The notes: a model not told the origin generated them from the sequence alone. Positions 12,101-24,716 are shown, counted from the stretch's first letter. The stretch is DNA of 64,000 nt from Histoplasma ohiense (GCA_017607445.1 JAEVHH010000002.1:2905501-2969500), one strand, 5' to 3'. Program-made: numbers and translations.

Positions 12101-14545
12101 ACCTCCTTGGCAGGTAAAAGAACTGTCTCGAAATCGCAAGCTGCACGACAAATATCCAATGCTTCCTCCGCAAGAACCAGCGCACGCAACGACCCTGGAA
12201 CACCTTGGCGTCCCTCCCCACCAGCTGAGCGGCGTGCACTCTTACAGTACTTTCTTCATAGAGGTCTTCCTACTAGAACGGAGAAGGGACCGGGGAAAGC
12301 TCCGACACCGCATTCCTCGACGGCGATCTACAGGCTGCAGCTGTCTATCGTTATTGCGGGGTAAATAGCTAAACATTTGCTAAGATAACGCCGGCTGGAC
12401 TCCACCGACATCATCATGAGTCTTGTTCACATACTTGCATGCATACATAGTGCTATCCTGTACACTATTGTTCTGTCCTTACAAGCTCCGGTTCAGTACA
12501 GTACATGCCACCGCAAGTCAAGGGATCGTGCTGTGTATACGCCGAGAATATGTGTGGCCCAACAGATAATGCAAGTTCTCGGTCTGCTTACTCATTTTGC
12601 CTCAAATACTGCTCACAGGGACAAAAGCCAAGATGCCTTGACCAGCCACAGTTTATTTGAGGGTCGTCAGGAACTCAAGCAAGCTTCTTACAAGCTTCTT
12701 AAGACTCAAGCTTCTCGGACTCAAAACTTCAAGCTTAGCTTATCGAGGGGCTGGGGGTATTTGCTTCTGGCCATCAGGTTGTTGGATATTCCATCCTGTC
12801 TCCTCATTGGTTGCCTACATTTCCCTGCTGCAACAGCAGTCACCTGTGATTTTTTTCACGGTTTAAGCTTTCCAACCGACGATTACTGCGATATATACTT
12901 TCTGCTTGCATGGATTCTTACTCAAGTATGTTTTGACGTTACTGTCTAGATATAGATTCAACTACGGAGTCTAGTAGAGGTAGACGGTGAAGTCAAACAC
13001 GGTGAATAAAACTCAGAACGTTAACCATCGAAATCCGTTACTGCCATGTCGACCCATCAGGCTGGCATATCACGCAGAGCACACACCGCTACCCGGATTG
13101 TGGATTGGGTGACGGTTTGATTATCGTGGTTCGAAGAATCTCGCTTTGTGAATCTCATGTCACTCCCAACGGATATCGCGGCTGGTGGAGCATGTGGGGT
13201 TTCCAACCGAAAATCCAACAACGCACTGTACAACCGGACTTAGGAACCACTCAAAGGTTGTATGCAGGCCAAAATAGGATTGCGAATAGTACCCAAGCCG
13301 GACGGGGTTTGTGAGAGAGAACAATATCTGGCCCAATGGAACCCAAGAATCCACTGAAATATTCGTCTCTAAACAGACGATGATAAAATAAACCCCCAAA
13401 AAAAAAAAATTATGATTAGTCAACTCGCCCTCAGGCCTTAAACGATTGTACTAGGCTGTGGTCGCAGAAAAGAAAGGAAGAAACTGAGATTCTTTTGGCT
13501 CTACTGGTCCCGTTTCTCTTCTGTTCCTGGGGGTTCAACGCCCTGGCAATACGGTGTGTCCAGGCATTTCCATCCAGCTGCCTTCGTCTCACCCTTGTTT
13601 TCTTTTTTTGTCACAAGTGTGACGTCTTTTCTCAGGGATCATCGCCCTGAGTTCCTGCCATTGCACTCTGCTAGTAGGCTTGATACTTGTTACTCCTCAT
13701 ACAGCCAGATGGCGCCTTTTCTATCTTCCAAGTCGCAATCGGAAGTTTGGCTTTCGCGGTTTTACAAAAATTATTTTTAATATTGCCACAATCCTTCAAA
13801 GAAATAAATTCCCCGTTCTTAACTTATCATCCAAGGTTCCAGGCTTTGATCTGAAGAGACACTATCTTACTGATCATCTGATAGTTCGAACGATAGGACA
13901 TCAAGGATGTCGACAGGATGAATTTTGATCCTTTCTTTCTTTTTTTGACTGTCAAAGCTGAGTCTTGGCGGCTTTCGAAGCCACTTCTTAAAATATAATA
14001 CATGGGAGGGGCCAGAGCTCTTCAAAAAGTGGCTCTGCTCCAACCGAGAGAGAAGCAAAAGCGAGTTTACGATGGAGCAGAGTGGAGCAGGTCATGTTTG
14101 CGCGAAGCTATGGAAGATGGAGGGCGAGTTCTACGGGGGGAACTTCCGTCGCGTGTTAACATTATACACCTGGTCAAAGAGCTCCATTCAGCAACGTTTT
14201 CTCAAGAATGCGAATCTGGAATTTTGGACAACTCGATCATTTTTCCTTTGATCAAAAGTGGTTCAAGATGAATCAAGGTGATGTAGCATTGTAATTGCGT
14301 TCGCCATGTATATCCCCCTCTCTCTATTCTCTATATAACGCGTTTACCGACGAGCGTTTTAAGCCGAGTCAACAAATATCATCCATTCATGGATTTACAC
14401 AAATGTGCAAGTTTTGCGTTTTGAAAACAAAAAGGGGTATTCAAAAGAGGTCACCAAATTCACCTTCCTATGAAACAAACCCAGGTGCAATCATCCACGT
14501 TCCTTCGGGAGTCAAAATCCTCCAAATACCATCCCAGTCAACCAC
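9166..14545. other. 5.4-kb gene-poor region
   Basis: Upstream region of aur1 (promoter expected at about 9166-9700, purine-rich), followed by gene-poor sequence. It contains GTACAGTAC (12496-12504), TACGGAGTA (11883-11891), GTACATGTAC-like palindromes (about 11468-11491) and clustered AAGCTT-containing short repeats (about 12675-12740). Unspliced frames of 163 aa (9815-10306, -) and 177 aa (12416-12949, +) have no recognisable domain and I do not call them genes. A frame at 11992-12250 (-) is discussed as a possible relic in the findings. Confidence 0.5.
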
Positions 14546-15134
14546 TTAGGTACAGTATGACTGAATGACAACCACGCCAATAACCTCCGCGGCGAGTTTC
14601 TGCATGCGTTGGTAGGCCTTCTTCTTCTTCCGGCTTCTCTTCCTGCGGCTAAGCAGCAGTTTCGCAGCGTTCTTGTAACTGCCAACATCATCAATGGCCT
14701 TCTTGAACTTGCGCAGCTTATTCAACTTGCGCAACTTGGCCAGCACGCCCCAGTTCTCCGCGATAAAGTAGGCAATGGCACCGGCGCACTTGGTAACATT
14801 CCACAGATCAGTCCATCCGCGGGCGGAGACCAATTTCGATTGGCCTTTGTGCTTTCTTAGCCACTTCTCCGTCGTATCGGAACACTGTTCAAGCACCTTG
14901 TCCGGGATTTCGCTCATGAGCCTGAAGGCCTTTTCGAGTTCCTCGGGGCTAAGCTGCTTGAGGTCATAGTCATCAATGTTGGGCTCCGGGTTGGGCTCTC
15001 GCTCTGACAATGTTCTTGGTTGAGCTGAGATTGTTGCTGTTGTATTCGGGGAAGGTCCCGATTGTCGCCGCGTTTACACCTGAGAACAGGCGGATTGCCG
15101 TGAGGGCGAGGTAGGGGAGGAGGTGGGGTAACAT
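14546..15134 (-). CDS. Small, probably secreted, Lys/Arg-rich protein of unknown function
   Basis: I predict two exons, 15080-15134 and 14546-15003 (170 aa), joined across a 76-nt intron (donor GTGTAA, acceptor GTCAG). Exon 1 encodes a short hydrophobic leader (LLPYLALTAIRLFS) that could be a weak signal peptide. The unspliced frame from this ATG stops early, while splicing opens directly into the long second exon. The mature part begins with acidic EREPNPEPNIDDYDL, continues as predicted helices (LSPEELEKAFRLMSEIPDKVLEQC), and ends with a Leu/Lys-rich helix, a very basic stretch (SRRKRSRKKKK) and a hydrophobic end. I do not recognise the family. The frame itself is convincing; the first exon and secretion are inference. 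Without the intron there is no ATG, only a TTG, at the start of the second exon. Confidence 0.55.
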
Positions 15135-15556
15135 TTTCGACTGAACGAAAAATCCTTGTTGCTTTCCTACAATTTGGACGGATAGAACGCGGGGGGATTC
15201 AGATGCGAGATATCAAGGAGGTGCTTGCTTCTTGAGACAAGAATGGCGCTCCCTTTTCGACCAACTAAGGGTCTTGTCTTGTGGCTGCTGCTACTGCTTC
15301 TGATGAGAAGATGCTGATTCCAAGGGTGAAAGAGGAATCCTTATATAGCTTGTTTCTCAACACTGGAGCAGCCAGTGTAACTCCATCCCGACTCTCTTCC
15401 CGTCCTTCAAATCGTGATATCAAAGACATATACGACACTCTGCCTCAAACTAACCCCAACTCCAATTCCATCTCATGAAGTTATTCGCGAAAAAATGGGC
15501 AAGATAGACAAAAGCCATCGTATCGAACCCCAGTCGAAAAGGAATCTCCACACCGT

Positions 15557-15600
<44 letters not shown>

Positions 15601-17370
15601 CACAAGGGAAAGACATATTCTTAGATTCAAAAAGCAGGAATTGTGTCGGCACGGCAATGCCTCGATCGTGATGTTCAATTTCTCATGAAACATCCCATTT
15701 TGGCGGCTGTCCCTGGATACAAGGAAAGTGAACAGGGCCCGCTTGTCCCGATGCTACAATATTTCGGGTGTTCTTGAAAGAACGAAAGCCGCATCGTGCG
15801 ATCGATAATCGCCATCAACAGGGCCTCGTATCTTGCTTAACGAAAGGAACGATGATCTTCACAACGGGGTCCCAGGGCGGATATGGCCAAGGAGAACATA
15901 CGACGAACAATCAATGGCTATTGGCCGTCTCCCTTCCGTTTCAGGAACATCAGAGCTTTGAAGAGCAAATGCCTGCACGCACATCTTCCTGTTGAGGCAA
16001 GGTTGGGTTAGTTGGCTGCGAGTGTTCATGCATGAAACAGCAGGATAACCACGACCTTATCCAGGCCTTTCAAATATGACAATTAAGTGGAAAATGTATC
16101 AAAATAGGTCAGGGCAAAAATAGTATGGCTTTGACATGTATGGGAAGGAGTTCATGGTTCCTGTCTCGTTGACTGGAGAGAATTGGTTACTCGGGCTTTC
16201 TTTGCATAGAATCTGCCCTCTTGTTTGCCGACAAGTGCAGTGCATTGATTAAAACGAATGCTCGGCCTTTCGCCCTCTGCTAAGAGCATAATCTCCAAGG
16301 TGTTGGGGAGGAGAAACAGGAAATACGGCACACGGTCCATATCATCCACTTTTGAATATTCGCTCGACTGAGCCAAAACGTCTCTTGAGATAAGCGCCGA
16401 CTTCTCATTCATTGTTCATCCCAGCTTTGAGAAGTCTGCATCATAACAGCCAATACCTGGATATCTAATGCCTGTATATGAAGTCAAGCCCCCTTTGGAG
16501 TGCGCACCTCTCTCGGTCTTCGTCAATGATGATATGCTTTTAGATAGTTATTCATTCTTCTTCGGCCTTTGGCCTGCACTTCTATTTCACTACTTCAACG
16601 GCAACGCTTCAACGGCAGAATATACTCCGTTCCGGTAAGCTGGCGCCTACGCGTCAAAGATAGGCATTTTTAGTTAAGTTTGGATACCGTCAATTTCTGA
16701 CGTGAGGTTCCTTCCTCTGCTCATTCATTCTTTAGTGATTAGAAACTGTGAGGAAAGATAGACAGCGTGGGTACAAACAGTAGAAGATAGAATAGACATA
16801 GATGCTTCTTACGATTTCCTTTTCTCTTCTTCTTTCCTCAGCATTAGTTGCAAGTTGTGTTTGTTGTATTGTATGTACTATACATACCTGTTGCTACTAT
16901 CTATCCCCGTCTTCAACTATTCATTCTCCGCACCGTCCACCTTTCCCTCACAGTTTCTAACCACCGAGGAAAGAAAGAGAAGAGAGAGAGAGAGCAGAGA
17001 AAGATGAAGGAAAGAGCATAAGAGGAAGAAGAATATATTTCTCAGACAAATATATAGATAGGTTCTATGTATCAGAAATAGCGGTAGCGAGTAGCTGCCA
17101 AGCCCCTAAGTTAGTCCCTAATTCTAACCCATGTGCGGAGGACTACCCCCCCCCTCATGTGCTTAAAATTCAAAGATTATTTCTTCTTGGAAACATATTT
17201 GCGCAGTGTTCGCAGAGGTAGCTTATATGCTCAGCATTGCTGTGCAATCAATAAAAGAAGGGAGGGAAAAAAAATTGTAGTTTCCTCTACTTTATCCCGA
17301 TTTATCAAACAAAAAGATATCATTGCTCATTTATTATTAGAAACTCTTCTCACTTCCTTCGAAAATCACA
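15135..17370. other. Intergenic, no gene seen
   Basis: About 2.2 kb between two minus-strand genes, so it contains the promoter of the small secreted protein gene and the 3' flank of the transporter. It holds an A35 tract (15560-15594), TACTCCGT (16623-16630) and GA-rich runs near 16970-17010. No supported coding frame. Confidence 0.6.
15560..15594. repeat. Homopolymer A35
   Basis: Uninterrupted run of 35 A read directly, in the upstream flank of the small secreted protein gene. No coding or SINE-like body is seen next to it. Confidence 0.9.
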
Positions 17371-18897
17371 TCACTTCTTCTCCATCTCCGTCACAACCCC
17401 ATCCTCGGCCTCAACAGCTTTAGAATCAACCTCCCCAGCAAACGCCGTTTCTATAGTCCCCGCTACCTTCGCCTGCTCAAACTTCCTCCCCCTCTTCTCC
17501 GGCCCAAACATAGTCGTAACCACAATACCCACGGCAATAATCGCCGTCGCAACCCCCATCGTCGGCCCATACGCCGGCTCCGGCTCCCCTTGCGTTCCCC
17601 GCATAGAATTCGCCTCCGCGATCGCATTGACAATCTGCGCCGACGGGGATGAGATCATGTTTCCAAGCTGATACGTGACGCCGGGGAAACTGGAGCGGAA
17701 CTCCGGCGGGGATAACTCGTTGAGATGGATGGGGATCACGCCCCACGCGCCCTGGACGAAGAATTGCATGAAGAACGCCGATGCGGAGAGCCTGTGTTCG
17801 CCTTCCGGGAGGATCCAGGCAGGGATCAGCAGGGTGCTCATCAGCGCGGCCAGGATGATGGAGCGCCGACGGCCGAGGAATTGGGACATGTAACCTATTA
17901 TGGTGCCGCCGACGCAAGCACCCACTTTCATCAAGATGCTGGCGCGGCTGGCGCGGCTATTATCTAGGTCCTTCTGCGTGAGCACGAAAGTTGTATAGCT
18001 ATCCTGCGACGTGTGGCTGTAGAAGTTGAACCAGGCCATGAGGATGATGCAGTGGACCACCAAGCGCCATTCCTTGGCTAGCATTGACTTTGTATCGCGC
18101 CAGAAGGCGCCTGGAGACGTGTTGCGGTGTGTCCCGGCCCGTTTCGCGTCGCGGAACTGTTTGGATTCCGGGAGGACGACGCGAAGAGCCCCAGCGAGGA
18201 ACGACAGGCCAGCTGCGATCCAGAAGACGATCTTCCACGATTCCGTCGAGCCGCCCACGCCCAGATTGGCGCATGCTGCGAAGACGTAACCCATCGAATA
18301 CCCCTGTTGGAGGACGCCGGACATGAGCCCGCGCGCTTCCACGGGGCAATTTTCCAGCGCAATGGCGATGGCATTGCCATACACACCGCCCATGAAGAGG
18401 CCGAACAGACTGCGCACGGCCAGGAATTGCTGGAAGGTCGCGCTGTAGATAGTGGCGATCTGCAAGAAGCCCAGGACAACCATGTTGAGGACCATGGGCC
18501 ATTTTCGCCCCCACCTGTCACCTGCCATGCCAAAAACAGCGGCTCCAGCCGACCGGAGCAGCAGCGTGAGCGTGATAGCGGTGGTGATGGAAGTCTTCGT
18601 CTGGTTATAGTATCTGGATAGCTTCACGGTCTGGATGGATAGGGCGTGGAAATCGAAGGCGTCGGCGATCCAGGCGAACAAGCCGACGCCGAAGTACAGC
18701 CAATCTCGTGCCTTGAGTTGGGCGCAGAGGCTGAGGGGATTCCGGATGCGTGGCGGATCTTGCCATTCGCAGAAGGATTCGCCGTTAGGAGCTGTTACCT
18801 CGACACGAACTTTCCAGCGGAAGAGGTCACCCACGGCCTGTTTGGCGGCGGGTATGAAGGCCTTGGGTATGGGGTCTGCAGGTTCGTTGCCGGACAT
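17371..18897 (-). CDS. Jen1-like monocarboxylate/proton symporter (MFS, SHS family)
   Basis: A plasma-membrane transporter expected to import lactate, pyruvate, acetate or dicarboxylates with protons when sugar is absent. Single exon, 508 aa, from the ATG of MSGNEPADP (18895-18897). The diagnostic Jen1-family signature N-x2-S/T-H-x-S/T-Q-D-x3-T is present as NFYSHTSQDSYTT near residue 292. The MFS motif A is GDRWGRKW after TM2. About 12 hydrophobic segments can be counted, with cytosolic charged N- and C-termini. The open frame extends 44 codons upstream to 19029, but that extension (RQIKRKREGRRSKK) looks like leader, so I chose the ATG that begins the family-like N-terminus. Carbon-source regulation is expected from the family. 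A GTACTGTAC motif sits about 310 bp upstream. Confidence 0.9.
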   Translation of the reverse strand: MSGNEPADPIPKAFIPAAKQAVGDLFRWKVRVEVTAPNGESFCEWQDPPRIRNPLSLCAQLKARDWLYFGVGLFAWIADAFDFHALSIQTVKLSRYYNQTKTSITTAITLTLLLRSAGAAVFGMAGDRWGRKWPMVLNMVVLGFLQIATIYSATFQQFLAVRSLFGLFMGGVYGNAIAIALENCPVEARGLMSGVLQQGYSMGYVFAACANLGVGGSTESWKIVFWIAAGLSFLAGALRVVLPESKQFRDAKRAGTHRNTSPGAFWRDTKSMLAKEWRLVVHCIILMAWFNFYSHTSQDSYTTFVLTQKDLDNSRASRASILMKVGACVGGTIIGYMSQFLGRRRSIILAALMSTLLIPAWILPEGEHRLSASAFFMQFFVQGAWGVIPIHLNELSPPEFRSSFPGVTYQLGNMISSPSAQIVNAIAEANSMRGTQGEPEPAYGPTMGVATAIIAVGIVVTTMFGPEKRGRKFEQAKVAGTIETAFAGEVDSKAVEAEDGVVTEMEKK

Positions 18898-20055
18898 TGT
18901 TTTTTTGCTTCTCCTCCCTTCTCTTTTCCTTTTAATCTGTCTCCTTAGATCTATTCTCTTTGCTGCGATATAATTTGTGGCAATATCTAGTGACAAAGAT
19001 AGTCGAGACTCCACTGTGCTCCCATACAAGGTAAGGAGGGAAGGAGTAGAGGAGGTCGATGTAAGGGCAAACGGAGAGAGCGCAAACTAGATTTGTCCCA
19101 TTAGCCTACCGTTGCTAAAACGGCTGTGGGGGGATATTTGTAGAGAACGTGGGGGGAGCGATAACTAGTGGTCATGGCTAACCTAAATCGAATCCAGTAC
19201 ATGTACTGTACCACCACGAGGTGGCCACCCAGTAGAGAAATACTAGGACCTGGGAGTTGGTTGTTTTGCTCACTCGCTGTCTGGTAACTAACTAACTAGT
19301 TAGCTAACTATGTGATAGCTGAGCTCACCACCACCTCCCAACGCCGCTTGAATCCGTGCTCTATCGGGGCCTGGTGGACCTCCAGCTGCAGCCAGCGCGC
19401 ACAGCTTGGTCGCTGATCCCACACGCAGCGTTAGAATCCGCCGTAGATCCTTCGTTCAGGGCTGGGCCAGGGCCTTGTCAGCTGGAACCTGTTTGAGCCT
19501 TGTGTGAATCTTTGTTTCAAACATTGTTGGGTTATCCAAGGTTTACAGCTCTCTGATCCTTGGAACCGGACTCTTCTACAGATACTTGCCCAGGTTCAAA
19601 TGTGGAAGCGGCGTCAATGCGCGCTATCTCGAAATGTGGTTCCTCCCAGGGAGAAGTTTAGAGAATAAACAGTCTCATCATCTGTGAGAAATCAGCATCC
19701 GTCTAATGCAAGATATATATGGCTGTATCACTCTTTTTTTTTTTGTCAACATCACACATCTAGCTCAGATATTTAGTCAATCCTCACAAATCTTTTATTT
19801 TTAAATTCTTTCATTCTCTCTCATAGGAACTTTGGTGATGTATACTAGGAGTAAAGGTTATTTGTTGAGATACTTTATTACTAAGATGGGTATCACCTCT
19901 AAAGCCCTCTGAAAGGCACAAGTCCTCAATCAAGATGGAACGGCAACTTGATGCCAATATAAACATTTCAGTTTAAATTATTAGTGGGAGTCAAAAATTT
20001 TGAAACCTTCCTCCGTCCGCAGTAGATTAACTGCCTCCACATCAGCCATATGAGG

Positions 20056-20058
<3 letters not shown>

Positions 20059-20090
<32 letters not shown>
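20059..20090. repeat. (TA)n microsatellite
   Basis: About 16 TA units in intergenic DNA, read directly. Confidence 0.9.
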
Positions 20091-20094
<4 letters not shown>

Positions 20095-21823
20095 CTAATG
20101 TCTAGATGTCCCCACGAGTTATATCTAACTCTGCGAGGTGTTTTTAATATATTCTGAAGGTGAATTCTGCAAGCCACCCTGGTTGAGGATCAGCATAGGC
20201 AGCAGCAGTATTCCAATTGGGGAACTACAGCTCAAGCTTCCTATTTCACTTAACGCCCGTCAACTCGCACAATAATGCTTTCCAATCTCATAAACATAGT
20301 TTGCGCCCTCCCCCCACGACCTTCTGTGCTCCTTGTTGTTGGCAAGTTCGGTGCCGCAATCGACATTCTCCATCTCGTACCCGAGGACGGCACCATCGAA
20401 CGCTTCGCCATCACAACTCGATCTGCTACCTTCCGCTCCGACGGGGCCAGGGAGCAGGCCCGCGAGCAGATTGGTGTCGCCACACTTCACCTTAGATTAG
20501 AGATGGCGAGGACCGCTGCCGGTTGTCCTCAATGACATTGAGGCCCGAGCCCGCAAACACTGGAATGATTCCCTAAGCTCAAGCCCAACGCAGAGCGTTG
20601 ATATGATTTAACGGGTGAAAGCCATCCTTCAGCCTACGGGGCTTGATGCAATTCGTGAAACAGAGGGGCCGGCTGCCTCTATGAATACCACAAAGATGTA
20701 CCCTGTTTATGTTGTTGTTCGTATTGCACGCCCAAGGGCAGGGAGGATCCTGACTGAGCCGACGAGCTTCCCTCATTGGGATTCCGTGAGTTTCCCGCGC
20801 TTGAGACGTGAGCAGCGCATGTGTGACCTTTGCATGAGTGATAGTAATACATCGATGCAATTGCTTATTCTCTGCACGGCTTGCTTCATGGCTTGATTTG
20901 ATAGAGTATAAATATTGCAGCCGGAATCATGCACACTAACTCTTTGAAGAATAAACCGTGCACCACCATCGACAGCTTGGCTAGCTGTTGTTTCAACCTT
21001 CCGCTGGCGTCGGGGAATATGCCAAGCGGCCGCGTCAAGCCTCACCCGCAAACTGCTTGGCGATCACCCCACAGCATGATGTCAGGCTTTCTTGCATTCC
21101 TTGCCCGGGTTTCTCACTCCCTCCAACAACTAGCTCTGGCGGCAGAAGCAGAAGCTCCAATCGAAGATTCAATTGTTAACCGAGAAATGTTTTCCACTTT
21201 TTGTTTTTCTGAAAAGCGAATTCGTCCGAGGAGAGAGAGACAAGCGGGGGGCGAGGAGGTGTTCGTGGGTTCAAGAGGTACGACGTATGTACTGCACGTA
21301 GGTATGTATAGTACATGTGCGCCGGAACTGAGTGACTGGCCGGTTGCTCTCCTGCTGTATAAAATGAAACCTCAGTCGAGCACACCCCAAGAGCCAAATA
21401 CCCAACTACGGTTTACCATGCCATTGCCGTACCGTGCCACTTCACTTTTCCCAGCGTTTCTCCTCACATAGAAAATGGAGGTATACCACCTTCTCCAATG
21501 GAGCCATTGGCTTCAGGGAACCTATAACAGGTATATATATTTCAGTAGGGTCGAACTTCACGGAAGGTAGGGGAGTTTCCACATTTCCACTTCACATCAT
21601 TCAACAGCATTTCGCCTCTCCCCCACCCCCTGCTCTTTCTCTCCCTGACTATGCAATGCATATCCATGGCACTAGCCCCTGTCAGTTCATTGCTCTATTC
21701 TTGGTCTGTGCTTCTGCGTACGGGGCTATCCATGGTATCGTATCGGGATAGCTGCCTATAACCCGTAAACTGGATAGGTAACGGGATTGAGTCCGCGTTC
21801 TCCTCTTTCTGCTTCATAATTAA

Positions 21824-21824
<1 letters not shown>

Positions 21825-21876
<52 letters not shown>
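21825..21876. repeat. (AAT)n microsatellite
   Basis: About 17 perfect AAT units in intergenic DNA. The opposite strand reads as poly-Tyr, which is an artefact. Confidence 0.9.
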
Positions 21877-21878
<2 letters not shown>

Positions 21879-22547
21879 GAAATAAAATAAAATCAAAAGA
21901 ACAAGAAAGTATTCATTGAATGTAGAATAGGTAGCAAAATGAATTAAGATAAAATACGATAAGAATAGTAGTAATAGCGTCAAGTGTTTACGAAATAAAC
22001 ACTGCCTATGTGAAAGGCACAAGTTAAAATAAAAAGAAAGGAAAGGAAAACAAAGAGTAAACGGATATCATATATTGGAAATTCCACAAAGCAGTTACAG
22101 CATCATAATCGTCATTGACGCGTGTAGGGGTGTATAGGGTTGACACTTAGGGGGGAAACAACTCGAGTACATTGCGGGAAGTGGAAAAGTGGTGGGGGGA
22201 GGGGAAGGAAACTGAAAAGAGAGAGCACTGAAAGTACAGAGTAAGAAGGGAGGAAAACCGCTATAGTAGTGCTGTGGGGAGGGCTGAGAGGAGCGGGGCA
22301 GCATATTTGTGGCAACTGTGTGAGGATATGTTAGCTATATATCTATATACAACAGCCATACCTAAAAATAAAGTGTAGTAAAAGAATGACATCCACATTG
22401 ACATATAAAATATAGTGATGTTGGTTACCGTAGTCACTTACAGCATACCAATATGAGAAACAGCAATATAAAGAAGAAGAAGGGGGTCGACTTTACAAAC
22501 GATTTTCCCCCCATAATTCATCATTCTTCTTTTCTTCCTGACCCAGT

Positions 22548-23055
22548 TCAGCTGCTGCTGCCGTCGCTGCCGCCATTCCACCAGCGTCTCTTGTAGGCAG
22601 GGAACGAACTGTAATTCCAGATGGTGACCAGGACACTAGTAAAGAATGTTAGAAAAGTGAGATATATAGTTAAATTAAGTAAGATCAGACGGCAGGTTAA
22701 TGAACTGATGCATTGTTTTACGTGAAAGGGGTCAAGGAGGAAGTGCAACGTGAAAAAAGGTATATACACCCTTTTTCCAACCCCAACTGGAAGAGGAGGA
22801 GAAAATAAAAAAGATGCCAAAGAGAGAGAAAAGATATGCATACCCCTGACTAATATCCTTATACTCCTCGTCATTCAGCTCCCTGACGCCAACCGTCATC
22901 CCATCCCGCGACATCGAAACGTTTTTCTTTTCCATTTCCTTCTTCGTCTGCGCCGTGACGGCCATCATGATGTTCCAGGCCACGAAGCCAACGACGGCTA
23001 GGATGGCAACGACGACGAACAGAATCAGGAGCGGGATTAGTCGATTTGATTCCAT
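22548..23055 (-). CDS. Small conserved-looking single-pass membrane protein
   Basis: Two exons, 22844-23055 and 22548-22635, giving 99 aa. The 208-nt intron is GTATGC...CTAG and the junction codon is GG|T (Gly). Residues 6-30 form one strong transmembrane helix (LIPLLILFVVVAILAVVGFVAW). Then comes a soluble Lys/Glu-rich region (TKKEMEKKNVSMSRDGM) and the tail VLVTIWNYSSFPAYKRRWW ending in Gly/Ser. The shape (short lumenal N-terminus, one helix, conserved aromatic-basic C-terminus) resembles a widespread small ascomycete protein of unknown function, but this is recollection and not a search. The leading Met-Glu-Ser-Asn is directly preceded by a pyrimidine-rich leader. Confidence 0.75.
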
Positions 23056-24716
23056 TGGGCTTGTCCGGTTATTATTTCCCCACCCCTTCAGATTCTTTTC
23101 TCTTTTTCTTCTTCTTCGTTTCTTTTTCCTCTGATTTTATTTTGCTAGCTCACTGGATATTTGTTGGTGCGCGTGGGTGTTAGCGTTGGCGCTGGTCCGA
23201 AGGGCCGAGGGCTCAGTCAATAATCAAATGATGAGCAATGGACACGCGCTGGTGGAGCGTGCCTGCGCGGTATTAAATGTGGAGAAATGCAAGAAATCAC
23301 ATCAAGATGAGAAACCAGATCAAATAATGGGGTTTGATTGACTGAGGTTATTTGATATCGGGGCAGGGCGGGGACCCGGAATGGGACCCGGGGAGAGTAG
23401 AATGAATGCGACCCTTGTCTGGATGGGAGTGGATAATGAATGATACTGATGAAAGAGAAAGGAAGAGCGTGGTGATTGGAATTTGGGTGTGAAAAGATCA
23501 AGGCGTGTGGAAAGTTCTAAGAAATCACTAGCGAGATTTTCGAGGATGAATGAGTGGGGAGGGAGGCAGGCGAAGAACAACGAAAAATAAAATAGCGAGC
23601 GAAAAGTGGCACTTCCAACTTGATAAATATGAACACGCAGCTCCTTTCAAAGTGTTGCTCAGGAATTCTTAGTCGCCTGCTTCAACGTTCAAGGTCGGGC
23701 GCCATTGGGTTGGTAAGGCCAGCATCGTTCAAGGCAATGCCAACTGATGAGGAAAGGTCCCAGGCAGTGAACCAGTCATATTCCAGAGCCATTCTCAGCC
23801 TTCGTACTTTTGCATGGTTCGTCTGTTAGCGGACGCAAAAGGTGGATGGATATACGGCTAGGGGATTTTGCGTGAAACATCATTGATTGAAGGGATCCTG
23901 GTCAAGAGCATTGCCAACTTTCTGTGTTTCCCCTCTGACAAGCCCTGGCTAAGGAACTTGGCGATGCGACGCCGGGAAAGGCACACATAAAAACGCTCCT
24001 CTCGCCGAAAACGCTTCAGTCAACGCCTGTGGTGTATATCTGCAGCTCGCGAATCTTGCTCACCCGACGTCATAGCAGTGGCTTGCGGCAGCCAGGATTA
24101 GTGGAAACATGATACTGTGGGTGTCAGGGGTATTGAGATCACACAGCCACAGGTCGAGCTATCCCGCGTCGATGAGTCAGTCAATGTTACTGAGCAAATC
24201 ACCTCTTTGAACATTTTTATCAGGCTTGATACTGACGGAGAGGCAGATTTTGTGAACCATGCATATACGTATAAAACTATATCTTGAGGAGCAGGTGACT
24301 GCTACCTTAAGGATTGATCCTTTTGGCGTAGTGGTAAAACCTTCCACAAGATTTGTACGTTTTACAGATTTGTCTGTCGTTTGAGCTGTGGGAACCTTCA
24401 GCCGACGACAAGAGTTACATGGGGTTTGGCAGCCACAACTTAAGTATCCTGAGGCGGACGGGTGCCTAGACCTGTGGAAGCAGGGATGAGTCAAGCCCAA
24501 CCAGGGACCCATGTTCTTAAGAATCGCCAACGATCTCATGTTTCTGTCGTCCCATTTGTGTCATCAAAGGCTTTCTTCTTGACTGACCTGACCTGGACCT
24601 TGACCTTTATGAGGAGGCCTTCTTGCCAGAATTTGAAATCCTCGAGCACTTGTATTGGTATAGACAATCAATTCTTCCCTTCGGTGCACTTTATACCGGC
24701 CAGAAACACCTCGACA
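23056..24716. other. Intergenic between divergent genes
   Basis: About 1.66 kb holding both promoters. A tRNA A-box-like stretch (near 24318-24340) was examined and rejected. No supported coding frame. Confidence 0.6.

Larger units (their letters stand above)
18898..22547. other. 3.65-kb gene-poor region
   Basis: Promoter side of the transporter followed by gene-poor DNA. It contains GTACTGTAC (19203-19211), a (TA)n tract, a long (AAT)n tract and an ACTAACTAACTAGTTAGC-type run near 19288. A GC-richer island at about 20290-20560 is open in several frames on both strands but has no recognisable domain; see findings. Confidence 0.5.

Noticed and set aside
12416..12949. 177-codon plus-strand open frame with hydrophobic stretches
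   Set aside because: Irregular composition and overlap with AAGCTT-type short repeats; no signal peptide followed by a folded domain.
18898..19029. 44-codon N-terminal extension of the Jen1-like transporter
   Set aside because: Very basic, unlike family N-termini; treated as 5' leader.
24311..24400. tRNA A-box-like sequence (TTGGCGTAGTGG)
   Set aside because: No B box at the right distance and no stems; chance resemblance.
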